From Nymphaea colorata (taxonomy: Eukaryota; Streptophyta; Magnoliopsida; Nymphaeales; Nymphaeaceae), in NCBI RefSeq assembly GCF_008831285.2, contig NC_045138.2, positions 33,722,769-33,786,768 of the forward strand: 64,000 bases of DNA, in the 5' to 3' direction. The notes below the pieces were generated by a model. That model saw only the letters and a list, made by a program, of their open reading frames with translations, was not told where the DNA came from and searched no databases. The translations under genes were made by a program, and so were the position numbers. This document shows positions 12,560 to 23,559 of this stretch, one piece after another; position 1 is the first letter of the stretch; the number at the start of each line of letters is the position of its first letter.

Positions 12560-13895
12560 TGTGAAATCTTAGTGTAATTATTTCAAATAAATGTTAATGA
12601 GGTCATTTTTCAAATAGCCAATGGTGCCATTTGATATAATTTTATTGTGTGTTCCAAGGGGCAGATTCATGAAACACTTTGTGAGTGTTTTGGCTGTCAA
12701 ATAATATTTCTGTTTGACAATGAGAATGGTTTGTCATTGGCCCATGAATCTACCTCACAATTAAAACAAATTTATGGAACATTTTATGGTAGGCCTTGAT
12801 GAATCTCCTCAATATTTAAAGTAGATCTGTGGAATCATTTCATCGGCTCCCTCTCTATCTTTTTGTCTCCTGCTAGTCTTGCTTTTTGTTCTTGTTCTTC
12901 TTTTTGCATGTTTTATGTTCTTGTTTTCTTTGCTAATTTTTCTCCTATTTTTTTTGCCCTTGTTAATATAATCTCTGTTAATATAATCTGGCAATAATCC
13001 GGCTAAGCCCCGAGAGAGACAGAGCCTGAAAGAAACCACGTTTACTATCAATCTTAAAACTGGTTAATTTTGAATTTATGAAAGAAACCAGCCGACAGGC
13101 GTGCATTCTTTTTGCTGTTTTTAGCTTATTCTTTTTCCTGTTTTTAGCTTACCATCAATGTTAATTTCATAAGATGAATTTTTTTTTTTTTTTTTGCAGG
13201 TATACAGTCAACCAGTGTTTGCATTTGCTGAAAAAGTAATAGAAAGGATGCTCCCCAAAAGCATGACGTTTCTGAGGAAGGATTTCTGTATTAGCGTACC
13301 ACGTCTGCCAGTTTACCATGTCACACTACTCAGGCTATGCTTTAGAACCCTGTATGTTGTCTCCACAGTCGCACTGGCCATGTACTTTCCTTACTTTAAC
13401 CAAGTGTTGGGCATCTTAGGTGCCCTTAACTTCTGGCCTCTGGCCATATATTTTCCAATAGAGATGTACATGGTGCAGAAAAGAGTGAGATCATGGAGTA
13501 CCAAGTGGGTGGTCTTTGAGGTGTTCAGCATCTTCTGTCTTCTCATTTCATTGTTTGCTCTTATTGGCTCAGTTGAAGGACTTGTAAGAGCCAAACTTGG
13601 TTGGGCTTCATGATGTGAAATCTTAGTGTAATTACCTCAAATAAATGTTAATGAGGTCATTTTTCAAATAGCCAATTGTGCCATTTGATATAATTTATTG
13701 TGTGTTCCAAGAGGCAGATTCATGAAACACTTTATGAGTGTTTTGGCTGTCAAATAATATTTTAAGGTCTCTTGACAATGAGAATGGTTTGCCATTGGTC
13801 CAACCTCACAAATAAGACAAATTTATGGAACATTGTATGATAGGACTTCTTGAATCTCCTCAACAGTTAAAGTAGATTTATGGAATCATTTTCTA
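12146..13895 (+). repeat. Tandem duplication: terminal exon plus 3' flank of permease gene
   Basis: Segments 12146-12845 and 13200-13895 align at an offset of 1054 near the exon and drift by small indels in the 3' flank. The homology starts at or next to the exon 7 splice acceptor; the intron sequence just upstream of each copy is unrelated. It covers the coding exon, the AATAAA signal and about 280 bases beyond the stop. The spacer 12846-13199 is unique, AT-rich and free of genes. Confidence 0.9.
13200..13613 (+). CDS. AAP: Duplicated alternative terminal exon of the amino acid permease
   Basis: A second copy of exon 7 follows a strong acceptor (long T run then GCAG at 13199). It is open for 137 codons plus stop and is in the same phase as 12146-12559, so exon 6 (ending 11947) could splice to either copy. 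Encoded residues 1-47 of the exon differ from the upstream copy at 18 positions; residues 48-137 differ at only two (Gly/Val and Ala/Val). No frameshift, stop or lost splice site is visible, which argues for use or recent origin. The alternative reading is a dead tandem duplicate, since the upstream copy has its own stop and polyadenylation signal. Confidence 0.75.
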   Translation, partial: VYSQPVFAFAEKVIERMLPKSMTFLRKDFCISVPRLPVYHVTLLRLCFRTLYVVSTVALAMYFPYFNQVLGILGALNFWPLAIYFPIEMYMVQKRVRSWSTKWVVFEVFSIFCLLISLFALIGSVEGLVRAKLGWAS

Positions 13896-13910
13896 GATTT
13901 CTACTTTAAG

Positions 13911-16060
13911 CCCCTTCGCTTCGAGCCCCGTTGCCAGATTTTCACCTCTCCTCCCTTTCTGTCTCATGTGCGATCGCTCTTGAGCTGCCTTTCCTGCACC
14001 AAGAGATCAAGAATGTTGTCTGAGCCCTTGGCTCTGGTAAGGCGCCCGGCATTGATGGCTTTCCTATTGAATTTTTTTGTACCTTTTGGGAGGTTTGTAC
14101 CGCTGATGTGTTTGAGTTTTGTGATGAATTTGCCTCCAACTCCGTCTTTCAGGAATTTAATCAAGCCACCTATGACTTGGTGCCTAAGCATTCTAACTTT
14201 ACGGACGTCACTCACTTTCGCTCGATCTTCATCTTAGACACTCCTTACAAGATTATTGCTAAGTTGCTTTCCTTACGGCTTGCGCCTGTTATGTCGTCTA
14301 TCATTAACCTCTTCCAGGTTGCTTTCATCAAGGGTCGGTGTTTAGAGGACGTTGTGGTCCTCGCCAATGAGGTTGTTCATTCCCTATACTCTCTGTGTCT
14401 TCCTTCCTTCATCCTTAAGTTGGACATCTCTAAAGCTTTTGATTCGGTTAGTTGAGAGTTTCTTTCTGACCTCCTCACACGCCTTGCTTTTGGTCCGTCG
14501 TTTAGGCAATGGATCCTTTCAATTGTCACTGAGGCCCAACTAGCGGTCTCCTTCAATGGGTTGTGTGGCGATTTCTTTTGTCTAGGTCGTGGCCTTCGTC
14601 AGGGTTGTCCGTTATCGCCGTTGCTCTTCAACTTAGTTGTTGAGTGCTTTTCAGCTTTATTTTGTCACGTTGCGGTCGTAGGCTTCCTCACTCCGCACTC
14701 ACTCCCCCACTTACAGGCTCTCTCCTCCCTTTAGTATGTTGAGCTGATGATTTTTTCCTGTTTGGCGCTGCTTCCCGCCAACAGATTGTAAGAACTTGGC
14801 TTATCCTTCGGGTTTTTGAGCTCATTTGGGTCTTTCTATTAAATGTCACATTTCTCTCATTCGCGCGGATCCCACCACGATGATTATTGCGGAAGTTTGC
14901 TTTGGGTGCAAAGCTACTGGTCTTTCTATGGACTACTTGGGTCTTCAGTTTACGTTGTCGTCTCATGCACCCTCCTTTTGGAATGGAATGGAGCAGAAGC
15001 TTGTTGATCGCCTCTAGTGTTGGCAGGAAAAACTGTTTTCTCTCCTAAGTCGTATTACTCTTGCTAAGCATTGTCTTGCGTCTGTCCCTCTCCATGCTTT
15101 TGCGGTCTTTCGACCTCCTGTGGCTGTTCTGAAAATGTTTGACAAGATCATTTCTAAATTTATCTGAGATGGTGACCGACCTTCAGATCGCCTTGCGCAT
15201 TGGGATGTGGTTGCCTTTCGCGTCTTCTTGGGGGCGTTGGGATTACCAACCTTACTCGAGCTTGTGAGTCTTCTCTGTGTTCTTGGTGGTGGCGTCTAGC
15301 AACTAAGCACTCTCTCATCACTTTGTTCATTTGCTCCAAATTTGACATGTCTTTCCCTAGTGATTGGAATACTTCCATCTCTCACACCTCTCCCTCTCAG
15401 TTTTTGTGCAATCTGCTTTCTGCCCTTCCTCTCTTCCTCCGCCTTGCTAACCTTCCATCGTTCGCATCCCCATCTTGGCCTCTTTCACCTTCTCATGAAT
15501 TCACTTTTTCTTCTTGCTACCTGGCTTCCTTTGGTTCTTCTGTGGCGTCGCTCCCACCCTGATCCCTTTGGTCCTCTGGCCCTTCTCCTTGTGCCACTGC
15601 TTTTGTTTGGCTTCTTCTTACTGACCACATCAACACTTTTGACCACTTGCAGCGTCGGCTTAACTAACCAGTGTCCCCTTAGTCTCGCCGCGACTGAGTC
15701 TCGGATCTACCTTTTTACTTTTTGCTCTTTTTTCTTTAGTGTTTTTGCCTCCTCCTGGCCTTCTCTTGTTAGTAGCCTTCCGGACCCACCCCCATTCATC
15801 TTTTTTTTTTTCTCTTCTGTCCTTCTCCCCTCCTTACGGTTTCTTGGGGTTGTGTCTAGAAGTTGTGGCTCATTTCAGTTTGGTGGCGCATTTGGAAAGA
15901 GCGCAACAACAGGGTCTTCAAGAGTACCTTATCTTCGTCTGAGTCTCTGGCTCGTCTTGTGCAAGCAAAACTTCATTATCCAAACCTCTTCCATAAATAT
16001 ATTTATGTCCATGCTAGTGGGAGTACTGATCCGTCAATGGTGTCAAATGATATCTTGTAA
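13911..16060 (+). mobile_element. Degenerate LINE (L1-type) reverse transcriptase fragment
   Basis: Translations in shifting frames give the ordered landmarks of a plant L1-type reverse transcriptase: GKAPGIDGFPIEFF (about 14038), FRSIFILDTPYKIIAKLLSL, VAFIKGRCLEDVVVLANEVV, LKLDISKAFDSVS (about 14418), GRGLRQGCPLSPLLFN (about 14590) and a broken YADD box near 14730-14750. A C-terminal W-x-IW-x-ERN-x-R-x-F segment lies near 15870-15910. Several stops and frameshifts interrupt it. The 5' part (ORF1, endonuclease) is missing, as is usual for truncated LINE insertions. The 5' end abuts the duplicated 3' flank of the permease gene; the exact 3' end and target-site duplication are not clear. Confidence 0.88.
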
Positions 16061-16245
16061 CGGGCCAATGTCAATGATTTGGATACTATCTTCTGACTCC
16101 GTGCATAAGGGTTTTGGTGAGAAAGTCTCTATCCAACTAGTGATCAAATTCAAATTGGACATGGAATGCAGATTCCACTAAATACCTGAATGTGACTATA
16201 TATGAAAATTTTGAACTTGGCGTCTTGCATCTTCAAGATATGAAC

Positions 16246-16438
16246 TAGTCGCCAACCCTACAAGCAAAAGCAACAATTCTCAATAGCAGTTCCGCCATCG
16301 AAAAACCCTAGTTTGAGAATGCCCAAAAGAAAATCAAGAAAAATGAAGTGGAAAGAATACTTGATCTGAAGATCGAGGGGCGCGCTTTCCGCTCCCGATC
16401 GCCGGTTGGGACTGCGTCCACTGTAAGCATGTCGCCAA
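16246..16438 (-). pseudogene. Displaced fragment of the PI31 gene (end of exon 2, intron 2, start of exon 3)
   Basis: Nearly identical to 23000-23192 of the PI31 gene on the same strand. It includes the first 12 bases of exon 3, all of intron 2 and the last ~77 bases of exon 2. Because the intron is kept, this is a DNA-level copy rather than a retrocopy. A two-base insertion (GGGGCGCGC against GGGGCGC) breaks the exon frame. Homology stops at about 16438, where an A-rich stretch begins. Confidence 0.9.
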
Positions 16439-16639
16439 GAGAAAAAAAAAAAACTCGGGATACGCATACAAACAATAAGCATGATGTAGGAAACATGAGA
16501 AAAAAAGAAAAAAACTCGCCACTTTTCCACGGAATTGGAAATCAGAGCAAGAATTCCGAAAGATTAAAGCCCGATAATTAGATTTCACCGTGGTTATCGT
16601 TGCTAAGCCTAGCAAGAAAAAAGGCATACCTTCACATTC

Positions 16640-16783
16640 GAGATGAACTTCACCGAGACGACTTGGCAGCTTGATCTCGCCCTTGCAAGCCCTAGCAGAC
16701 ATCACCGTCGGCGGCAATGTTCCTCCCGTAACAGTCTCATTCGATACAAACGATCTGACGCACATAATTTGATCGGTCTCCAC
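16640..16783 (-). CDS. Orphan exon-like ORF beside the PI31 fragment, function unknown
   Basis: Minus-strand reading from ATG at 16783 gives about 48 residues beginning METDQIMCVRSF and including ARACKGEIKLPSRLGEVHLE. The codon composition looks more protein-like than the surroundings. It ends at a plausible donor (GAAG|GTATGCC, about 16639). Downstream on the same strand lies only the PI31 fragment, so it may be the first exon of a chimeric or captured gene, or a relic. I do not recognise the family and cannot identify a continuing exon. Confidence 0.3.
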
Positions 16784-17572
16784 TCAACACAAGCGGAGAT
16801 CAAGAATCGAGGAATGAGTCTGAAAGCGAGCAATCGGCATCAAGGCTACTACTGGAACGGCGTCCGGGGAGAGAGAAAGGGACACCCCATGATCACACTA
16901 AGATGCGAAAAGGGCTGCGGCAAAAAGCTTTCAAGAATCAAAATCCTTTTTTCTTCGTTGGATGACGACGCGGTGCATGCGGGGCTCATGGTTTGATACA
17001 AGTGGGTCTGGCGGGTAGAGAATATATTGCAAATGAATTTTTTTGAATTTGTGTTTTTCCCATGACTTCGGTTGCATCCAATTATTTAACTGTTTCAATT
17101 TTCGTGATCCAACCGCAACTTATCCAAGTCAGTGAAAAGAATATCCAACAACTCACTTTACATTTACTTTTTCAAAACATTTTAAAATCTCTATGATAGA
17201 GGTCATTGGCACCATTGTTTCGGGTGAGCGAGACTTATTAATCCCTGGTCCTGAGTCGGTGTCAACGATACAACGGTTGGTAAAAAAAAAAAAAAAAATG
17301 CATTGATGACCCCTGATGGTTATGACTAATACTGCGCGCAATCCCCATTTATTCAAATTGGGAGTCAATAAAGAACGAAACAGTGGAAATTATAAGAGGT
17401 CAGAACTGAAGTTAGAGATGCCTCACCTCCTGCTCCCGTGCGGGGACGTGGAATCTTGGAGAGTGTTGCATTTACGTTGCGCTTCCATGTATTTTATATT
17501 GTGGACCGATAGCATAATTCATAATGCGATGGGGCCACCATCAAATGGTGGAAAGTAAAATGGAACAAAATG
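16784..17572. other. Intergenic, no supported gene
   Basis: GC-richer up to about 17000, then AT-rich with an A17-type run near 17282-17298. No coding signal beyond the orphan exon's possible 5' leader. Confidence 0.4.
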
Positions 17573-17654
17573 CGTGGACGGCAGGATTCGAACCTGCGCG
17601 GGCAGAGCCCACATGATTTCTAGTCATGCCCGATAACCACTCCGGCACGTCCAC
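17573..17654 (-). tRNA. tRNA-Ser (anticodon AGA)
   Basis: The reverse complement folds as a type II tRNA of 82 nt. The acceptor stem GTGGACG pairs with CGTCCAC and is followed by discriminator G. The D arm contains GGAGTGGTTATCGGG, the anticodon stem-loop is CATGACTAGAAATCATG with anticodon AGA, there is a long variable arm, and the T arm is GCAGGTTCGAATCCTGC. No intron and no encoded CCA, as expected for a nuclear gene. On the transcribed strand a T-rich run lies about 15 bases beyond the end and could act as Pol III terminator. Confidence 0.97.
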
Positions 17655-18791
17655 ATAGCGCGTCCATTTTTGTCATATGCAGTTACTTATCTACTTTTGC
17701 TCTTATTGAGTATTAATTCCAAAGGGAAAGGAAGACGCTTTTCTCCTGCATCTCGACTTCTAGACCACCACCTTTGTCTTCCGTATATAGTAGAGGTGAA
17801 AAAAAAAAAAAAATCTGCTGCTTAAAACCCTTAACCCCATTGGAAACAGGATTTCTGCTCTGCCAGGCTAAAAACACCACCCAATGCTACAAAGCACCAG
17901 CCGGTCCAAGGGAGCAAGTCTAATGTAATTCCCCCAAAAAAAATTATGCAATTACGTTCTCCGAATCAAACGTCCTTTTTCTAAATTTGTAACTTCATAA
18001 ATGCTGTTTGCATGCTTTAAAACCTCCATGTCATTCTTCAACTAGTCTTTCTCGACTGAAAGATTCCAAATTTCCGAGGTGATAAGACGGGAAAAGTTAA
18101 ATCCCACTTTGTAAGTTCTGGTTAAAGTTGTGAAAAACAAATAGATAGTTGTGTCAAAAGCACGGACGACATGTGTATCACTCCCCCTTCTCATCATTTT
18201 TCATCTTGTGAACAAAGACACGTAACAACCGACTTAATTGACTTTGGTTTCACGTCATTCATTATTTTTCTTTGTTTCGCCTTAAGGTCCGGTGAATACC
18301 TGAAGACCAAAAGAATCTAAACCGAAATGCCAAACAAACCTGACACAGTCACACTCGATGAATTCTTGACGCGCGAAATTCATGCATTAGATGGTGGAAC
18401 AGACGGTACAAACTTCAAACCATATTTTCGTTCGTTTTTTCTTTAAAGCCTAAAAATGTAATCGCCGTCTCTTTGCTATATTTTATAGAGAATCGTACAA
18501 GAATTTTTTGTTGCCCCCATTCTCCAAGTTTCTGGGAAATCATACGCAATGACCTGTAAATCAATCTCATCTAAATGAAAATTTGACCAAACCATCCATG
18601 CCGAGTCCACCTCAATATTCAAGATATTGGAACTCCAAATTATTATTAAACGTATTTACAAGTAATAAGTTCTATATGTATCCTGTAGCACAAAGCCTCT
18701 CGACAACTTCCGTGAAATGTATCTATAAGCTCGTCAACATAATCCACATCACTCGCGTGAAAAGGAACATAACAAGAAGTCCTCTCTTTCA
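17655..18791. other. Intergenic and 3' flank of PI31
   Basis: No gene is supported. The segment nearest 18791 is the presumed 3' untranslated region of the minus-strand PI31 gene. Confidence 0.45.
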
Positions 18792-21700
18792 TCAGAACGG
18801 AGAGAAGTGCTGCAGATCCGGGTGTACATTGCTTCCAGGCCGCCGCGGGTTCCTATTAAAATTGCCAAGAAATTTCGTAAGACAAAATAGAAAAAGACGA
18901 AGGAAACATATTGAAACGAGAAAGACAACTCATCTTCCACCGCTTCGTGGATCCGGTCATGCATACTTACAACTACATGATGATCCCCATGGAACCAAGA
19001 GAGCATAACAAGCCTACTTATAGCAAAGGTCATGGTCTCCATGCCATTAAAGAATCTCATTTGAATATTTCAACGTGGTAGACCTCATATAAATTTGCAA
19101 AGGGACAGAATAGGATAATAAAACAAGCAAGTTCAGGAAGCCCAGATACCATGATGACCAAGGTAATAAATACAAATTGATGGCAACTAAAAAAGAAGCA
19201 TTCGAAGGAGTTACTACTTACTACTATCATACAGCATTTTAATGTCACAGTACAAATATGCACTAGAGCAGATCATGTGGGATACTAATCAGTTACTTGG
19301 GAAGGGTGAACTAGCAAGCAGCATGTACCATGCCACTAACAAAATGTCTTCCCTGGATGAATTTTCAGTAGCAACCTGAATCTCTTTCATCTGAACTGAT
19401 TCCTCTCTCTTCATCACATCCTCCTCAATGGACCCAATTTTCAAGAGGGACACTGACTAGAGGGCAATCTTCAAACTCAAGTACCCCCCACCCCCTAACA
19501 AGACCTTCAAGGCTGAAGGTAGTGCCTTAAATGCTGACCAAGTTAAACAGACAAGATGGTTATATATCTCTTTGGCAAGGGTCCAGCAAGGGTTGCCAAA
19601 GGCTAAGCGTAGTATAACCAATAAGTTTTCAGGTCCAACTTTCACTGTGTCACGTGAAAGAAAAGGCCCACAGTGTCATTGAAGCTCATTGCGTGAAGCT
19701 CTTTAATCTAATCAGGTCTAGATGATTAAAGGGCGTTGGAATAACAAAAGAAAGAGGAATGATTTGTCTCTGTTTCCAACCTCCATGGGACATATCCAAC
19801 GTTACATACTGACGACGGAGTCAACATGCAGAACAAGAGACTGAATGCGAATCCTAAATTTTTCAACCTGATTGGTCAATAAATCAGTTTGCTGACAAAA
19901 TAAACTTCTAAAGAAAGTTCAATTTCGAACCATGATGAAAGAATGCTTTTGTCATTGCCATGCCCTTCAGCAAAGCCAGTTCTAATGGAACAAATCACGT
20001 TATGTTTCCACTCATGCACCAAAATAACATCCGTCCTTAAAAATAATTAAGCAGCCACACTTTTCAAACACCCCAATGCATTCATCACCATTCAACGTTC
20101 ATGGATACATTTTTACCAATCCAAGACATACCTCACAAAACGACTCGGTTCAAAACCGGGAACATCAGGAGGACCATATGGATCAAACCGTGCTCCAGGC
20201 GGCACAAATCTATGAAGAACAGAACAGAATATCAGCATATTCACAATAGTGGATATCCTATCAAAAATTGAGAGAAGGATAAAGCTTACGGCACTCCGCC
20301 AGACATAGGATCAGGATCTCCATGTATCCCGTTCCAGCGTGGATCATTTGGTCCTGTTAAAACAACAAAAATTAGGTAGTAGTTCAAGATTAACTTCTTA
20401 AGTATAGGCATATTCCTAAAGATCACATTGGTTCATGTGGTACAGACCTAAAAGCATTCCTCCATAACTCCCATAAGTATCCCTGGATAAAGAACAGAAA
20501 AAAGAAAAAAGTTCTAACAAATTATGCTCATTTATCGAGGAAAAATGACATATAGTGGATGGAACTAGAACCTGGCAGGATACATGCCAGCACCAAGACT
20601 TGGATAAAGATCGTTAGCTCCAAGAGGTGGGATTGGTGGGGCTGGAGCAGGTCTACAGATAAATGAACAAAGGATCATCTCATGTCACAAGTAGAAAAAC
20701 GAAAAGAAAAATGGAGAAGCAAAAAAACTTGCTCTAAACATATAAAGGCAAAGAATAGGCAACAACCATAGCGCCCGCCAACAATTAGATAAGAGCACAC
20801 AAACTGGAAAAAAAAAAGTTTATTCTTTCCAAGACCCAAAAAGGAAACTGGTCAAGCCTAAACGACGACGGTATAATTTTCTAGTGAGAAGCTAATCTTT
20901 GTCAACAGTTATAGCTACCAGAAATATATGTTGAACTGAAGACAATAAGAAGTTTAAGAAATATATTCTGCAGAAAAATGTTAAGGCACATCCATTAGTG
21001 ACAAAAAGTAAAGAGTCAACCATCAAAAGATTTATTTGAGGCTCCACCCAAAAATAGTGCAAATAGTCAACCACAAAAACTAGATTGATCACATGAGAAA
21101 CTCAGTGCTAGAAGTTCTGGATGGTGGAGGAGATTAAGGAAATTCAACCTTGTATTTAACTGTCAATGTTTGAAAGAAATGCAACATATGCATAAGATAT
21201 ACGAACAAACACACAATTGTCACCAGGGTGCATGGATCTGCATTGTCCTCCAACCAGTTAAAGCCAATCAAGATCCAGCTTCAACATTTATTATCACTGC
21301 TAGACACTAATAAGACAAATCCGGCTCCACTCACCCCCTTTCCTCTTCGCCAAAAACATAATGAAAAAAGACAGATACAAAAGTAAATGAAGAACACAAG
21401 AAAGCACCATCCAGAAGAACTTAAGAAAAGAAGGAAAACAGATCTCATAGAGAAAAGGAAATGTAAGACAATGCCAAATGGCCTCAAAATTTACTTCAAT
21501 ATCATCAAGTTTGCGAAATAGGATGAGAGATTCACATCTAAGTTGCAATGAAAATAAAGTTTATATCAGACTACCTTATCGAAGTTGTACCAGGCTCTCG
21601 ACCAAACCCAATATCAGGTTGCCCTTGACCATGTTCTTCCCCTATCTGTAATCTACATGCAAGCACATAATTGGATTCAGACAATGAGAGAGAAAAGCTC

Positions 21701-23330
21701 ATTGTTTTTCAAATAACCAATAATATCAAACAAGCCTGAATAAAGAATTTTAGAGGTATAATCATATTTATCATATGACAAATCTAATGAATAATTTCTT
21801 CTACTAGCACCTTCATATGCATTCAATCTCATTTATGAAATGATTTAAATGATTAATCTTTTCAAAAAAAATCTTATTGCATCATGCCTTCCATTTGAAA
21901 CCTCTTAATAATAAAGAGAAAGAGAGAGAGAGAGAGCCAAGTGACACAAAGTTGCTATTTCGTTCTTTTATTCTCCCGACCTGGCTTTATTACAATTTAA
22001 TCTAGAAATTAAACCCAAATAATAATGTCAGCAGGTTAATGAGTTTATAATCCCCTAAGTGACTAATTTCATAGATAAGCTGTTGAAAGGATAGGAAAAT
22101 CTTAGTCAGCGACTCAGGAAACAACTACTAGCTCAATTCAAAGACCAAATACAAAAATAGCAACATAATAATGAGCTCGACATATTGTTCCACCTAGATC
22201 ATGCCCAACAAGAAGATAAATCACATGCTAGAAGGAGACCAATAAAAGGATATAGCAGGTTCTTACTCAAACAAGCCACTTCTTGGCTCCCAATAATTAC
22301 TTCTTACAATATTCATTCATTAGGGAAAGGATCACTTCACAGACCTCGTCTCCAGTTCAAGCTGAAACATGGGCCCCTACATATATGGAGAGGCGGCTTG
22401 GACGCCAAAAAGGCTAATCTTCTGCAGCGGGGAGGAATCCAAGAACCCTATCTAGATTCAGTCGTCAAACTGATCTTGATAACACAAATTAAGATGGCAA
22501 GACCCGTGTATGAAGTTGAAGCTTTTTCCATGCATTATCCAATAATACACATCAAACATCAATTGAGCAAACACTAGAATATGACAGTTTATGGTCTGAC
22601 AAAGATGAATGTCACAATCGAACTAGCCTATGGCATCTTTGTTGCTATCAAATTCGATAAGTTGCTTCCTCTGTGATGCAGCATTTTTTTCATCTCATAG
22701 CAGAAGAATACCCATTCTTGTAGCTGATTAAAAGAACTAATATTTCTCGCATAAACAAATTCTCAATACAATACTCGCAAAGGATTTCATATCAATTCAG
22801 GGATTGTCGAACTATCAATTTAATGACATCTCAATTAAAAGTAGAGCTAGGATTTACACCACACCTAGATTTTGATGAACTAGATCCCTCCTCTGGCTGG
22901 TCCTCAAGTTTCGACAGAATAGAACCATTGATATTCTTAACAAACTCGGGCAGATTCTTATAAAGTTCACTATAGTTTGCTGAAGAGCCATCGCGGACGT
23001 AGTCGCCAACCCTACAAGCAAAAGCAACAATTCTCAAATAGCAGTTCCGCCATCGAAAAACCCTCGTTCGAGCATGCCCAAAAGAAAATCAGGAAAAATG
23101 AAGTGGAAAGAATACTTGATCTGAAGATCGAGGGGCGCTTTCCGCTCCCCATCGCCGGTTGGGACGGCGTCCACCGTAAGTATGTCCCCAAACGCCAAGC
23201 ATTTGACCAACACCGTCTTCTTCCTGCCTTTGTCATCGGTTTTCTTGTAAAGGAACCCATACGAGTCCTCCAGTTCGTTCCACCCCTCTGTTCCCACTTC
23301 CTCTTCACCTAATCAACCAGGAAATGCATC

Positions 23331-23367
<37 letters not shown>

Positions 23368-23548
23368 ATCACCTACCGATGGAAAGAAGCGAAGAAATTT
23401 CACCGAGAGCGGATTTCCCGGCAGCAGTAAGGACATAATCGGCTGAGAAGAAGGAGGCGTGCACCAGGAACGCCACCTTGTCGTGGTCGTTCCGGAACGA
23501 CGGCCGGGACGCCCTTATAACCGCCATCACCGACTTGTCGCTCGCCAT
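18792..23548 (-). CDS. PI31: Proteasome regulator PI31 (PTRE1-like)
   Basis: Homologue of the 20S proteasome-binding regulator PI31 (Arabidopsis PTRE1), acting in cytosol and nucleus. Nine exons in transcription order: 23548-23377, 23308-23116, 23011-22865, 21652-21575, 20652-20572, 20482-20448, 20353-20290, 20209-20132, 18852-18792. They join in frame with GT-AG introns to 909 nt, 302 aa, which matches the family length. The N-terminal PI31 domain (about 1-160) carries SVMAVIRASRPSFRNDHDKV, EGWNELED and VLVKCLAFGD. The C-terminal Pro/Gly-rich domain (about 185-302) carries RPAPAPPIPPLG, GPNDPRW, FDPYGPPDVPGFEPSRFVR and HPDLQHF. Intron 1 is only 68 nt, and about half of it is a CT/GA microsatellite. 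A partial copy of the gene sits at 16246-16438. Confidence 0.95.
21908..21935. repeat. (GA)n microsatellite in PI31 intron 3
   Basis: Short imperfect AG run in the 1.2 kb intron between exons 3 and 4. Confidence 0.85.
23335..23366. repeat. (AG)16 microsatellite filling half of PI31 intron 1
   Basis: Sixteen AG units on the plus strand, CT on the sense strand. It occupies 32 of the 68 bases of intron 1 (23309-23376), starting about 10 bases from the donor. Confidence 0.96.
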
Positions 23549-23559
23549 GTCACCTTAGT

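Noticed and set aside
15342-16181. 279-codon open frame on the plus strand
   Set aside because: It lies within the decayed LINE in a frame that crosses reverse-transcriptase remnants; composition is a by-product of CT-rich sequence.
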